From Microbacteriaceae bacterium (GTDB taxonomy: Bacteria; Actinomycetota; Actinomycetes; Actinomycetales; Microbacteriaceae): 34,279 bases of DNA. Below, in pieces: positions 6,544-14,051 of the stretch. The notes beneath the pieces are model-generated. The model did not search any database. It was not told the DNA's origin and saw only the letters and a program-made list of their open reading frames with translations. Both the position numbers and the translations under genes were made by a program. The stretch lies in the NCBI GenBank assembly GCA_025464815.1, contig JAODMW010000185.1:1-34279 (forward strand). The letters are read 5' to 3'. Every line of letters begins with the position of its first letter. The stretch's first letter is position 1.

Positions 6544-6724
6544 TTACGGTGACGGCGCAGCAGGCGCGGGCTTTCCGACAGCCCGGCTGGACGGATTTGA
6601 GCGTATGTCATCGGTGGAGGGCGTGGGGCGACCCGGGGTGTGAGCATTCGACATTCAGTGGACAACCTGAATTAGCCGCGAACTGAGACATGACATTGTT
6701 GGCCACTATCCCCAAGGAGTTCCG

Positions 6725-7999
6725 ATGTTTATCCGCGATGTAATTTGTGTGCCCGTGCGGTCCGGCTTTTTTGCCGACGACCAGGCAGCCATTCTTGCGG
6801 GCGCGCCGCATGAGGGTTTTCGCTACGCCGGGGAACCGATCACGCCAGGGTTTCGTTCGATCCGGCAGGCGGGCGAAGCCGTGTCTGTGATGCTGCTGCT
6901 CGACGACGGTCAGGTCGCACATGGTGACTGCGCTGCAGTGCAATACTCGGGCGTCGGAGGTCGTGACGTCGCGTTCGACGCGGCGTCGGCCGTCGAGGTG
7001 ATCAACAGCGCCGTCGCCCCATTTCTTCGAGGCACGGAGGTCGTCGAATTTCGTAGCGTGGCCGCCGCCGTCGACGAGCTCACGGTCGACGGACATCGGC
7101 TACACACCGCAATCCGCTATGGGGTGACGCAAGCCCTGCTCGATGCGGTTGCGAAGGCTCGCGGCGTGACCATGGCAGAGGTCGTCCGGGATGAGTACGA
7201 AACCGGCGTGGTACTCGCGCCAGTTCCGCTGTTCGTCCAAAGCGGTGACGATCGCTATGACAACGTGGACAAGATGATACTCAAGGAGGCTGATGTGCTC
7301 CCACACGGCCTTATCAACCACATCGATATGAAGCTCGGTCGCAACGGGGAAGTGCTGGCCGAATATCTGCTCTGGGTTCGGAACCGCATCCTCGAACTAC
7401 GTGTGCGTCCCGACTACGCGCCGACGCTTCATTTCGACGTGTACGGCACCGTCGGGAAAATATTCGATGGGGATTTGGATCGCGTGGCGGACTATCTCAC
7501 CACGCTCGGCGAGCTCGCCAAGCCCTTTAAATTGCGTGTAGAGCATGTCATCGATGCTGGAAATCGTGACGATCAGGTGACACGCTCCGCGATGCTCCGG
7601 GCCGCCCTGCGCGCACGCGGCAGTGAGGTGCAGATCGCGGTCGACGAGTGGTGCAATACCCTCGAGGACATCGAGATCTTCGTAGCGGCGGGCGCTGCGG
7701 ATGTCATCCACGTCAAGATGCCCGACCTCGGCGGAGTGAATAACACGATCGAGGCGCTTCTGCTGGTTTCGCGCAACGGCCTTCTGGCGTACTGCGGCGG
7801 AACCTGCAACGAGACTGACCGATCGGCGCAGGTGTCGGCGAATATCGCGATGGCCTGTGGGGCGGCGCAGGTGCTCGCCAAACCGGGTATGGGCGTGGAC
7901 GAGGGCATGATGATCGTCGGCAACGAGATGGCACGGGTGGCTGCGCTCGTCGCGGCCCGCGAACGGATGCTCGCGGTGGAGGGCGGCGCCGTCGCATGA
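6725..7999 (+). CDS. mal: methylaspartate ammonia-lyase (EC 4.3.1.2)
   Basis: A 424-residue enolase-superfamily enzyme, cytoplasmic, that eliminates ammonia from L-threo-3-methylaspartate to give mesaconate. It aligns almost without gaps with the Clostridium tetanomorphum enzyme as I remember it (HGDCAAVQYSG, QSGDDRYDNVDKM, YCGGTCNET, KPGMGVDEGMMIV). The numbering agrees: base catalysts His194 and Lys331, and Mg ligands Asp238, Glu273 and Asp307. The substrate-shell residues Gln73, Phe170, Gln172, Tyr356, Thr360, Cys361, Leu384 and Met389 are also kept. One shell residue differs: Gln329 is His (IHVKMPDLGG for QIKTPDLGG). The start ATG has AAGGAG 5 bases before it. The stop overlaps the CoA-transferase start (ATGA). 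No glutamate mutase, its usual partner, is in the window. Confidence 0.96.
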   Translation: MFIRDVICVPVRSGFFADDQAAILAGAPHEGFRYAGEPITPGFRSIRQAGEAVSVMLLLDDGQVAHGDCAAVQYSGVGGRDVAFDAASAVEVINSAVAPFLRGTEVVEFRSVAAAVDELTVDGHRLHTAIRYGVTQALLDAVAKARGVTMAEVVRDEYETGVVLAPVPLFVQSGDDRYDNVDKMILKEADVLPHGLINHIDMKLGRNGEVLAEYLLWVRNRILELRVRPDYAPTLHFDVYGTVGKIFDGDLDRVADYLTTLGELAKPFKLRVEHVIDAGNRDDQVTRSAMLRAALRARGSEVQIAVDEWCNTLEDIEIFVAAGAADVIHVKMPDLGGVNNTIEALLLVSRNGLLAYCGGTCNETDRSAQVSANIAMACGAAQVLAKPGMGVDEGMMIVGNEMARVAALVAARERMLAVEGGAVA

Positions 8000-9186
8000 A
8001 GCCTCTTGCGGACCTGCGCATCATCGCCATCGAGCAATACGGGGCCGGCCCGTTCGGCAGCGTGCACCTGGCCGATCTCGGTGCTGAGGTGATCAAGATC
8101 GAGGATCCGACCAGCGGCGGCGATGTCGGTCGCTATGTCCCTCCTTACCAGGAGGGCGAAGACAGTCTCTTCTTCGAGTCGTTCAACAGGAACAAGCGGA
8201 GCGTCAGCCTTGATCTCTCCACCGGGGATGGCAGGGAGGCGTTCGAGGATCTGGTGCGGGTCAGCGACGTCGTGTATTCCAACCTTCGCGGTGATGTGCC
8301 GGCGAAGATCGGGATCACCTACGACGCTCTCAAAGCCATCAATCCCAGGATCGTCTGCTGCGCGCTGACCGGTTTCGGGATGACCGGGCCGCGTTCGTCC
8401 GAACCCGGATACGACTACATTCTGCAGGGGATCGCCGGCTGGATGGACATCACAGGTGAGCCGGCAGGCCCGCCGACCAAGTCGGGGCTTTCGCTCGTTG
8501 ATTATTCGGGCGGCCTCGTCGCGGCGCTGTCGATCCTCGCCGGGGTCCACGCCGCTCGCAGGGATGGCACCGGCATGGATTGCGACGTGAGCCTGTTCGA
8601 TACCGCGATCTCGATGCTCACCTATCCTGCGATCTGGAACCTCAACGGCGAGTTCGAACCGGTGCGCACGCACAATTCGGCGCATCCATCCCTCGTGCCT
8701 TTCCAGGCATTCCAGGTGAGTGACGGCTGGATCGTCGTCGCCTGCCCGAAAGAGAAGTTCTGGCGTCGGCTCGTGGAGGTCATCGGTCGGCCAGAGTTGG
8801 GAACCGACGAGGGGTTCGCCACCTTCGCCGGCCGCCGCGGCAATGCCGCGACTCTGCTGCCCATACTCGACGAGGTATTCCTGTCCCGCACCGCATCGGA
8901 GTGGCTCGACCTCCTCCGGGCAGCGGGCGTGCCGTGCGGGCCTGTTCAATCGGTCTCTCAAGCCCTGTCCGATGAACAGACCGTCGCTCGTGGCATGGTG
9001 GTAGAGACCGAGCATCCACGCTTCGGTACCATCCGCCAGGTTCGCAGTCCGGTGCGAGTCGGGGGAGACGAGCCGCAATATCGGCGTGCGCCGTTCCGCA
9101 ACGAGGACGCAGAGTATGTCTTCACCGACCTCTTGGGCTACGACGCGGCCCGCGTCGAGCGCCTCGCGACGATTCCGCCCGAATGA
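7996..9186 (+). CDS. CaiB/BaiF class III CoA-transferase, probably acting on mesaconate
   Basis: A 396-residue family III CoA-transferase. Landmarks are LADLGAEVIKIEDP near residue 25, the NRNKRSVSLDL segment near 64-74, and the catalytic aspartate Asp140 in PGYDYILQG. DVSLFDTAI and the C-terminal GVPCGPVQSV region are also as in the family. These enzymes move CoA between carboxylic acids through an aspartyl-CoA anhydride. The gene overlaps methylaspartate ammonia-lyase by four bases, so mesaconate is the obvious acceptor, giving mesaconyl-CoA (succinyl-CoA or acetyl-CoA as donor). This is inference from context, supported by the MaoC and CitE genes downstream. An intramolecular mesaconyl-CoA C1-C4 transferase is an alternative in the same family. 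Confidence 0.92.
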   Translation: MKPLADLRIIAIEQYGAGPFGSVHLADLGAEVIKIEDPTSGGDVGRYVPPYQEGEDSLFFESFNRNKRSVSLDLSTGDGREAFEDLVRVSDVVYSNLRGDVPAKIGITYDALKAINPRIVCCALTGFGMTGPRSSEPGYDYILQGIAGWMDITGEPAGPPTKSGLSLVDYSGGLVAALSILAGVHAARRDGTGMDCDVSLFDTAISMLTYPAIWNLNGEFEPVRTHNSAHPSLVPFQAFQVSDGWIVVACPKEKFWRRLVEVIGRPELGTDEGFATFAGRRGNAATLLPILDEVFLSRTASEWLDLLRAAGVPCGPVQSVSQALSDEQTVARGMVVETEHPRFGTIRQVRSPVRVGGDEPQYRRAPFRNEDAEYVFTDLLGYDAARVERLATIPPE

Positions 9187-9217
9187 CGTGGATGCTGGCG
9201 TCGAGCCGAATGTGCGG

Positions 9218-9233
9218 GCACTACGATAAGTGC
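9218..9233. promoter_or_regulatory. short inverted repeat upstream of the gntR gene
   Basis: GCACT and AGTGC are perfect 5-base arms around ACGATA, 37 bases before the GTG start. It may be an operator or chance; it does not resemble the TTGGAT motif found at the other promoters. Confidence 0.25.
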
Positions 9234-9269
9234 TCAGCGAGAGTCCATTGACCTGGTTGAAGGAGTTGC

Positions 9270-9965
9270 GTGACATCTGAGGTGAGTTCCCCCGAGGCGG
9301 TGCGCCGGTTCAGCCTCACCCAGGAGGCCTACGCCGCCATCCGTACTATGATCATCGCCGGCGAAATGCCGCCCGGCTCGAGAATTACCGTGCGCCCGAT
9401 CGTCGAGAGGTTGGGGCTCTCGGCGACGCCGGTCAAAGCCGCCCTGATGACTCTCGAACGCGAAGGCGTGCTCGAGTCCAAACTGCATCGTGGCTTCTTC
9501 GTGCCCGAGCTGCGTGTGGACGATATGCGGGAGATCTACGAGATGCGGGAGGCACTCGACCGGTTGGCCGGACAGCTGGCGGCGTCCTCACCGAATCACC
9601 TGGCCATTGCTGCGGAACTGCGGGCCAAATGCGAGGAGCAGCGCCGTTATCTGGAGATCGGCGACGTCGACGGCTACCGTCGTACCGACCTCGAATTCCA
9701 TCACAGCCTGTGGGCACTGTGCGGCAACAGCCGACTTCAGCGCACTGGCGAACAGTTGATGGATCAGATGAGGCTCGGCAACAGTCTCTCCGCTCGTCTT
9801 CCTGGGCGTGTGACGCTCTCATTGACTGAGCATCTCGTCATCGTCGAGGCCATCGAGCAGGGCGCGATCGAGCGCGCAGCCTCGGCGGCGACCGAACACA
9901 TCATCAGCGTCCGGAAGACTTTCATGGACTCCGTGTCCGACACCGGCACGCAGCCGAACAGATAA
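9270..9965 (+). CDS. GntR-family regulator, FCD subfamily
   Basis: A 231-residue regulator. The winged helix-turn-helix fills residues 10-75, with AYAAIRTMIIAGEMPPGSRI and RPIVERLGLSATPVKAALMT, then the wing EREGVLES. The C-terminal all-helical FCD ligand domain follows (EMREALDRLAGQLA, LEFHHSLWALCGN, TEHLVIVEAIEQGAIERA), with His residues that usually hold a metal near a carboxylic-acid ligand. FCD regulators commonly sense organic acids or amino acids, so mesaconate, methylaspartate or the peptide taken up would be sensible effectors. GTG start with AAGGAG 4 bases upstream. It lies between the two cluster halves it probably controls. Confidence 0.93.
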   Translation: MTSEVSSPEAVRRFSLTQEAYAAIRTMIIAGEMPPGSRITVRPIVERLGLSATPVKAALMTLEREGVLESKLHRGFFVPELRVDDMREIYEMREALDRLAGQLAASSPNHLAIAAELRAKCEEQRRYLEIGDVDGYRRTDLEFHHSLWALCGNSRLQRTGEQLMDQMRLGNSLSARLPGRVTLSLTEHLVIVEAIEQGAIERAASAATEHIISVRKTFMDSVSDTGTQPNR

Positions 9966-10044
9966 GTCCTCCCCGACGAGTCCGTCGGACCCGCGCGCGA
10001 GGCCGGGCGAGTTCTTGCGTCGGCATGAAGTGTTCGCTATATGA

Positions 10045-10066
10045 TTGGATTAGATTTGAAATCCAT
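10045..10066. promoter_or_regulatory. TTGGAT-type candidate operator B
   Basis: TTGGATTAGATTTGAA (10045-10060) aligns with operator A. Read slightly wider, TTGGAT and ATCCAT are inverted arms ten bases apart. It lies just before ATG 10067 and 31 bases before ATG 10097, in an AT-rich patch with TATATG at 10038-10043. Its place argues that translation of the PLP-enzyme gene begins downstream of it. Confidence 0.4.
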
Positions 10067-10096
10067 ATGGACACGTCGAAAGCTGAGCTCTCTTAC

Positions 10097-11317
10097 ATGC
10101 AACCGAAATTCAGTTATCTCACCGACTTGCAAGGTTCACGCGGGGGCGAACGGTATAGCTCTGACGTTCCCAGAAATCTCGCGAGCGACGGTTCCCCTCT
10201 TTTCGCCCGGTATGACCTCGATGGAGTGCGGTCCGCGGTCAGCCCGAAGGAGATTTCCCAGCGCCCCCCGACTCTCTGGCGCTATCACGAACTGCTTCCT
10301 GTCCAAGACCCCGCGTTCGTCCGCGGATTCGGCGAGGGGATGACTCCGCTCCTGGATTTGCCTCGGCTCGGGAAGGCCATCGGCGTGCCGAAGCTCAAGG
10401 TGAAGGATGAAGCGCCGCTTCCGACCGGTTCCTTCAAGGCACGTGGCGCAGCCGTCGGCGTCGCGCGTGCGGCTGAACTGGGCATCACGAAGCTCGCCAT
10501 GCCGACGAATGGCAACGCCGGCTCGGCCTGGGCCGCGTACTGCGCTCAGTACGGGATCGAGGCGACCATCATCATGCCGCTCGACGCACCCGCCATCACC
10601 CGTTCGGAGTGTGCTCTCGCCGGTGCGGACGTCATGCTCATCGACGGCCTCATTTCCGATGCTGGACGGGTCGTCGGCCAGCTGACGGCATCGGGCGCGG
10701 TCTTCGACGCATCGACGCTCAAGGAGCCGTATCGGGTCGAAGGCAAGAAGACGATGGGAATGGAAATCGTCGAGCAATTGGGATGGCACGTTCCCGACGT
10801 CATCGTGTACCCGACCGGCGGCGGCGTCGGTTTGATCGGCATCTATAAGGCGCTCCTCGAGTTGCAGGAGCTCGGTTGGATCGGCTCGACGCTGCCGCGG
10901 CTGGTCAGCGTGCAGGCCGACGGATGCGACCCCATCGTTCGCGCTTTCAACGCGGGCGAAGTCGAGGTCGCTGGTCAGGACGATACGCACACGGTGGCAT
11001 TCGGCATCAACGTTCCGAAGCCGCTCGGGGGAAGAGCTGTACTGGAAGCGGTGCGGGCGACAGAAGGCACCGCCATCTCAGTCTCGGACCGTGACATCCT
11101 GAGGTTCATCGGCCGTTGCGCCGCTGACGAGGGAATGATGTTCTGCCCCGAAGGCGCAGCTACGCTCGTCGCGGTTGAGGCGCTGCGTGATTCGGGTTGG
11201 ATCGGCGAAGGCGAAGAGGTCGTCGTGCTCAACACCGGAGCAGGCAACAAGTATCCCGATGCCGTGAAGGTGGAGCTGCCGACGATCGCTCGCGATGCCG
11301 TTCTGGACACGGTCTAG
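10097..11317 (+). CDS. threonine-synthase-like PLP-dependent enzyme
   Basis: A protein of about 406 residues of fold-type II PLP enzymes (COG0498-like). The schiff-base lysine is Lys114 in PTGSFKARGA. The phosphate loop appears as PTGGGVGLIGIY, and GFGEGMTPLLDLPRLG is the family's entry segment. The N-terminal segment that carries a Cys4 zinc ribbon in many relatives is kept in outline (SYLTDLQGSRGGERYSSDVP...GSPLFARYDL) but has no cysteine. True threonine synthase needs phosphohomoserine; in this setting beta-elimination or replacement on another amino acid is as likely. The ATG at 10097 is chosen because the family homology begins there and candidate operator B lies upstream. Upstream in-frame ATGs at 10067 and 10025 are possible. 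Confidence 0.87.
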   Translation: MQPKFSYLTDLQGSRGGERYSSDVPRNLASDGSPLFARYDLDGVRSAVSPKEISQRPPTLWRYHELLPVQDPAFVRGFGEGMTPLLDLPRLGKAIGVPKLKVKDEAPLPTGSFKARGAAVGVARAAELGITKLAMPTNGNAGSAWAAYCAQYGIEATIIMPLDAPAITRSECALAGADVMLIDGLISDAGRVVGQLTASGAVFDASTLKEPYRVEGKKTMGMEIVEQLGWHVPDVIVYPTGGGVGLIGIYKALLELQELGWIGSTLPRLVSVQADGCDPIVRAFNAGEVEVAGQDDTHTVAFGINVPKPLGGRAVLEAVRATEGTAISVSDRDILRFIGRCAADEGMMFCPEGAATLVAVEALRDSGWIGEGEEVVVLNTGAGNKYPDAVKVELPTIARDAVLDTV

Positions 11318-11367
11318 GCGATCGCAAGCACGGGGATTGCTCGGTTCATCGGGTTGAGAGGAGTCAG

Positions 11368-12330
11368 ATGAAGGTCACTATCATCGGCGGCGGAGCCATC
11401 GGGGGAACCGTCGGCGCGCATATGGTCCGCGCCGGTCACGACGTCACGCTCTGCGACGCGGATATCGACCACGTCGCTGCGATTAACGCCAACGGACTGC
11501 AGATCGAAGGACCGGTCGCCGAGTTCGTCGTCCGAATACGTGCCGTCACCCCCGACCAACTGTCGGACGAGGTCATCGACAAAGCGATCATTGCCGTAAA
11601 AGGTCATCACGTGCGCTCTGCGGCCGAGATGCTCAGGAGGCGACTGTCTCCGGACGGCTACGTATTGAGCGTGCAGAATGGCCTGCCGTCGCACGAGCTC
11701 ATCGACATCATCGACCGTGATCGTGCCATCTTCAGCTTCGTGAACTTCGGGGCCGATGTGATGGGGCCGGGCCGGATCCTGCAGGGCAATGTCGGGACCT
11801 TCCGGGTCGGCGAGCTCGACCCGGGCCCCATCACTCCGCGCGTGCAGGAGATGGCGGATGCCCTTCCCTATGCCGAAGCGACGGACAACGTGCTCGGCTA
11901 CCTGTGGGGCAAAGAGGCTTACAGCATGATGCTCAGGGCCGGCGCCACCTCCGACCTCTCGATCGCGGAGACGCTCGAGCACCCCAAGTATCGCCCGGTG
12001 ATGTTGGCTGCTGCGCGAGAGGCTCTCGGCCAGGCGCCCGTCAAGGTGGAGAGTTTCGACGGATTCGTTCCCGACGACCTGGAGGGCTCGCTCGATCGTC
12101 TCGCGAAGTTCAACCGTGGGAGCGCCAAGAGCCACAGTGGCGTTTATCGGGATTTGGCCATACGGAAGCGCAAAACTGAGATCGACGAGATGCTTCGGGA
12201 CCTTCACGGGCCCATTGTGAGCAAGATCGGCGACATCATTCACGACATCGAACAGGGCAGGCGAGTCTGCTCCGTCGACAATCTCGATGAGCTTGCTGAT
12301 TTCGTCGCGGCGCTTGACGCGGCAAAGTAG
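11368..12330 (+). CDS. ketopantoate-reductase-like oxidoreductase (ApbA/PanE family)
   Basis: A 320-residue NADPH-dependent enzyme with the N-terminal Rossmann loop GGGAIGG at residues 7-13, the AVKGHH segment that places the family lysine, and LSVQNGLPS. The C-terminal helical domain has the motif RKRKTEIDEM, matching the K/R-x-T-E-x-D signature. Classical members reduce 2-dehydropantoate, but the family includes many 2-oxo-acid reductases and relatives of opine dehydrogenases. Context does not point to pantothenate synthesis, so the substrate is probably a branched 2-oxo or 2-hydroxy acid of the cluster's pathway. The ATG at 11368 follows GAGAGGAG. It is 50 bases from the PLP-enzyme gene, same strand. 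Confidence 0.85.
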   Translation: MKVTIIGGGAIGGTVGAHMVRAGHDVTLCDADIDHVAAINANGLQIEGPVAEFVVRIRAVTPDQLSDEVIDKAIIAVKGHHVRSAAEMLRRRLSPDGYVLSVQNGLPSHELIDIIDRDRAIFSFVNFGADVMGPGRILQGNVGTFRVGELDPGPITPRVQEMADALPYAEATDNVLGYLWGKEAYSMMLRAGATSDLSIAETLEHPKYRPVMLAAAREALGQAPVKVESFDGFVPDDLEGSLDRLAKFNRGSAKSHSGVYRDLAIRKRKTEIDEMLRDLHGPIVSKIGDIIHDIEQGRRVCSVDNLDELADFVAALDAAK

Positions 12331-12398
12331 CAGGCGCCCTCGCCGATAACGGACAACCGAGCGGTCGTCAAGTTCGATAAGAGATGGAGTTGGGCACT

Positions 12399-13112
12399 AT
12401 GCGGGTCTTCGACAGAAATTGGATGCAGATAGCGGAGGGCCTGGAAAGCGACGATCGAATCGTTCTACCGATCGGCTCGACCGAACAGCACGGCTTTCTT
12501 TCTCTCGGCACGGATGCCATCCTCGCCGAGCGCGTCTCGATCGAGGCCGCCGAGCCGCTCGGTATCCCCGTACTCCCGGTGCTGCCGTTCGGAGTGGCGC
12601 CTTACTTCTCACAGTATCCCGGCAGCATGACGCTACGCATCAGTACCTACTTCGAGGTGATTCGCGATCTGTTGGACTGTCTCGCGGGTGAGGGGTTCGG
12701 GCGTATCGCTGTCATCAACGGACACGGAGGCAACACACCGGTGAGCGGCCTCATCCGGGAATGGCTGGCGCAACCGCGACAGGATCGAGTCCAGGTGCTG
12801 TTCCACGACTGGTGGAACGCGCCTAAAACCGCCGCTGTCGCCAGCACTTTCGACAAGGACCAGTTCCATGCTGGCTGGGTCGAGAGCTTTCCCTGGACGC
12901 GCGTCGAGAATGCCGAGCCGCCCACTGTCGCGAGGCCGGTGATCCCGCGGAGAGTCGTCAACATGCTGACGCCCGTGCAGATCAAGGAGCTTGCTCCCGA
13001 CGGGAATATGGGTGGTGCGTATCAACGGCCGGATGAGGACATGCGGCAGATCTGGGATGCCGGCGTCGCCGAAGTCCGCGACCTCCTTGAGAACGGATGG
13101 GTGAGTCGATGA
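12399..13112 (+). CDS. creatininase-family amidohydrolase
   Basis: A protein of about 237 residues with the metal-binding plan of creatininases: PIGSTEQHG with Glu29 and His31, GTDA with Asp39, and INGHGGN with His109. Members hydrolyse cyclic amides or related C-N bonds (creatinine, formamidopyrimidines, the mycofactocin peptide). No creatine genes are nearby, so creatinine is not indicated; a lactam, imide or amide bond in the imported compound fits better. The ATG at 12399 has GGAG nine bases upstream; ATG 12384 in the same frame is possible. The stop overlaps the next SDR start (ATGA), so the two are co-translated. Confidence 0.85.
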   Translation: MRVFDRNWMQIAEGLESDDRIVLPIGSTEQHGFLSLGTDAILAERVSIEAAEPLGIPVLPVLPFGVAPYFSQYPGSMTLRISTYFEVIRDLLDCLAGEGFGRIAVINGHGGNTPVSGLIREWLAQPRQDRVQVLFHDWWNAPKTAAVASTFDKDQFHAGWVESFPWTRVENAEPPTVARPVIPRRVVNMLTPVQIKELAPDGNMGGAYQRPDEDMRQIWDAGVAEVRDLLENGWVSR

Positions 13113-13804
13113 CCGCGCGAAGCAGGGTGGCGGTCGTCACCGGTTCGGCTCACGGCATCGGTACCGCGATCGTCGATGGGCTCCGGGCCGATGGAGTGAT
13201 CGTGCACGGCATCGACAAGGACAGTGTCGACGTGACGGATACCGAAGCCATCGCTTCGTTCATGGCCAGCCTCGGCCCCGTCGACATCCTGGTGAACAAC
13301 GCTGGCGGCGTGGTCGGGCAGAGCCACCGCCCCATCGAAGAGATTTCCGATGGAGACTGGTCGGCCATTCTGGACGCCAATCTCACGAGCACGTTCAAAT
13401 GCGTCCGTGCTGTCGTCCCGCAAATGAAGCAGCGCGGATGGGGAAGGATCGTCAACATCTCCTCCGGTGCCGGCCGCAATGCCAGCCTCACCGGCATCCA
13501 GGCCTATGCGAGCGCGAAGGCTGGCCAGATCGGGTTCACCCGCCAAATGGCTCACGAACTCGGACCATTCGGCATCACCGTCAATTGCGTGGTGCCGGGT
13601 TTCGTCCTCTCGAACCCTGCCACCCGGCAACAGTGGGACGGTTATGGCGAAACGGGTCAGGCGGCGCTGGTCGAAGGCATAGCGCTGCGTCGCCTCGGCG
13701 AGCCAGAGGACATCGCCAATGGAGTGCGGTTTTTCGCTTCCGACGCGGCCTCGTATGTCACCGGCCAGGTGCTGCCGGTGAATGGCGGGCGCACGCTCTT
13801 TTAA
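13109..13804 (+). CDS. short-chain dehydrogenase/reductase (FabG-like)
   Basis: A 231-residue classical SDR. Cofactor loop TGSAHGIG at residues 11-18, NNAG at 63-66, catalytic Ser118/119, Tyr133 and Lys137 (YASAK), and the C-terminal YVTGQVLPVNGG. It should oxidise or reduce a hydroxy/oxo group with NAD(P). It is translationally coupled to the creatininase-family gene, so it probably acts on that enzyme's product or substrate. The exact substrate is not deducible. The ATG at 13109 lies in the ATGA overlap; an in-frame ATG at 13097 is less likely. Confidence 0.88.
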   Translation: MTARSRVAVVTGSAHGIGTAIVDGLRADGVIVHGIDKDSVDVTDTEAIASFMASLGPVDILVNNAGGVVGQSHRPIEEISDGDWSAILDANLTSTFKCVRAVVPQMKQRGWGRIVNISSGAGRNASLTGIQAYASAKAGQIGFTRQMAHELGPFGITVNCVVPGFVLSNPATRQQWDGYGETGQAALVEGIALRRLGEPEDIANGVRFFASDAASYVTGQVLPVNGGRTLF

Positions 13805-13805
13805 C

Positions 13806-13871
13806 CCCGCGCGCGGGTGGTCTCCGAGTCGAATGAGTCGTGTTGTTAACGCCTCGGCGACGGTGGCGTTA
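13806..13871 (+). terminator. palindrome and hairpin after the SDR gene
   Basis: CCCGCGCGCGGG (13806-13817) begins 2 bases after the SDR stop, and TAACGCC/GGCGTTA (13847-13853 and 13865-13871) form a second perfect 7-base stem with an 11-base loop. Together they probably end the first cluster transcript ahead of the transporter promoter. No T-run is present. Confidence 0.4.
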
Positions 13872-13910
13872 CGGAATCGAGCGGTTGTGTTTCGGCGATG
13901 TAAAAGGAAA

Positions 13911-13926
13911 TTGGATTTAGTGTCAA
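13911..13926. promoter_or_regulatory. TTGGAT-type candidate operator C upstream of the transporter genes
   Basis: TTGGATTTAGTGTCAA matches sites A and B in its left half, and in its right half as TnTCAA; GATTT and AAATC around it are a further inverted pair. It lies 126 bases before the binding-protein start, in the only AT-rich part of this 247-base gap. Confidence 0.4.
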
Positions 13927-14051
13927 ATCGGCATTCAGAGTGATAGCGTGTGCGTACCGAACCGCGGACGATCCGATCGTCTTCCATTCGTCCAGGCAAC
14001 TTTGTGGGCCAGACCGTTTCTATTGAGGCACCGAGAGTAACGAGGCAATTA

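Larger units (their letters stand above)
6316..6724. other. 409-base non-coding region upstream of the catabolic cluster
   Basis: It contains the promoter of the leftward lipoprotein gene, a terminator-like hairpin (6477-6499), the TTGGAT motif with a TATAAG element, and a leader of about 180 bases before the methylaspartate ammonia-lyase start. No reading frame here looks like a protein family. The leader was checked by eye for a riboswitch-like core and none was recognised. Confidence 0.5.

Noticed and set aside
6544-6713. Riboswitch (for example cobalamin) in the leader of the lyase gene
   Set aside because: No conserved core such as a B12 box was recognised by eye; the leader is left as non-coding.
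7573-9276. Long minus-strand frame of 567 codons opposite the lyase and CoA-transferase genes
   Set aside because: Antisense shadow in high-GC DNA; the plus-strand genes are clear family members with catalytic residues in place.
10136-10990. Minus-strand frame opposite the threonine-synthase-like gene
   Set aside because: Shadow of a well-supported plus-strand gene; no recognisable domain.
12399-13112. Naming the creatininase-family gene as creatinine amidohydrolase
   Set aside because: No creatinase, sarcosine oxidase or related genes nearby; only the fold and metal site are supported.
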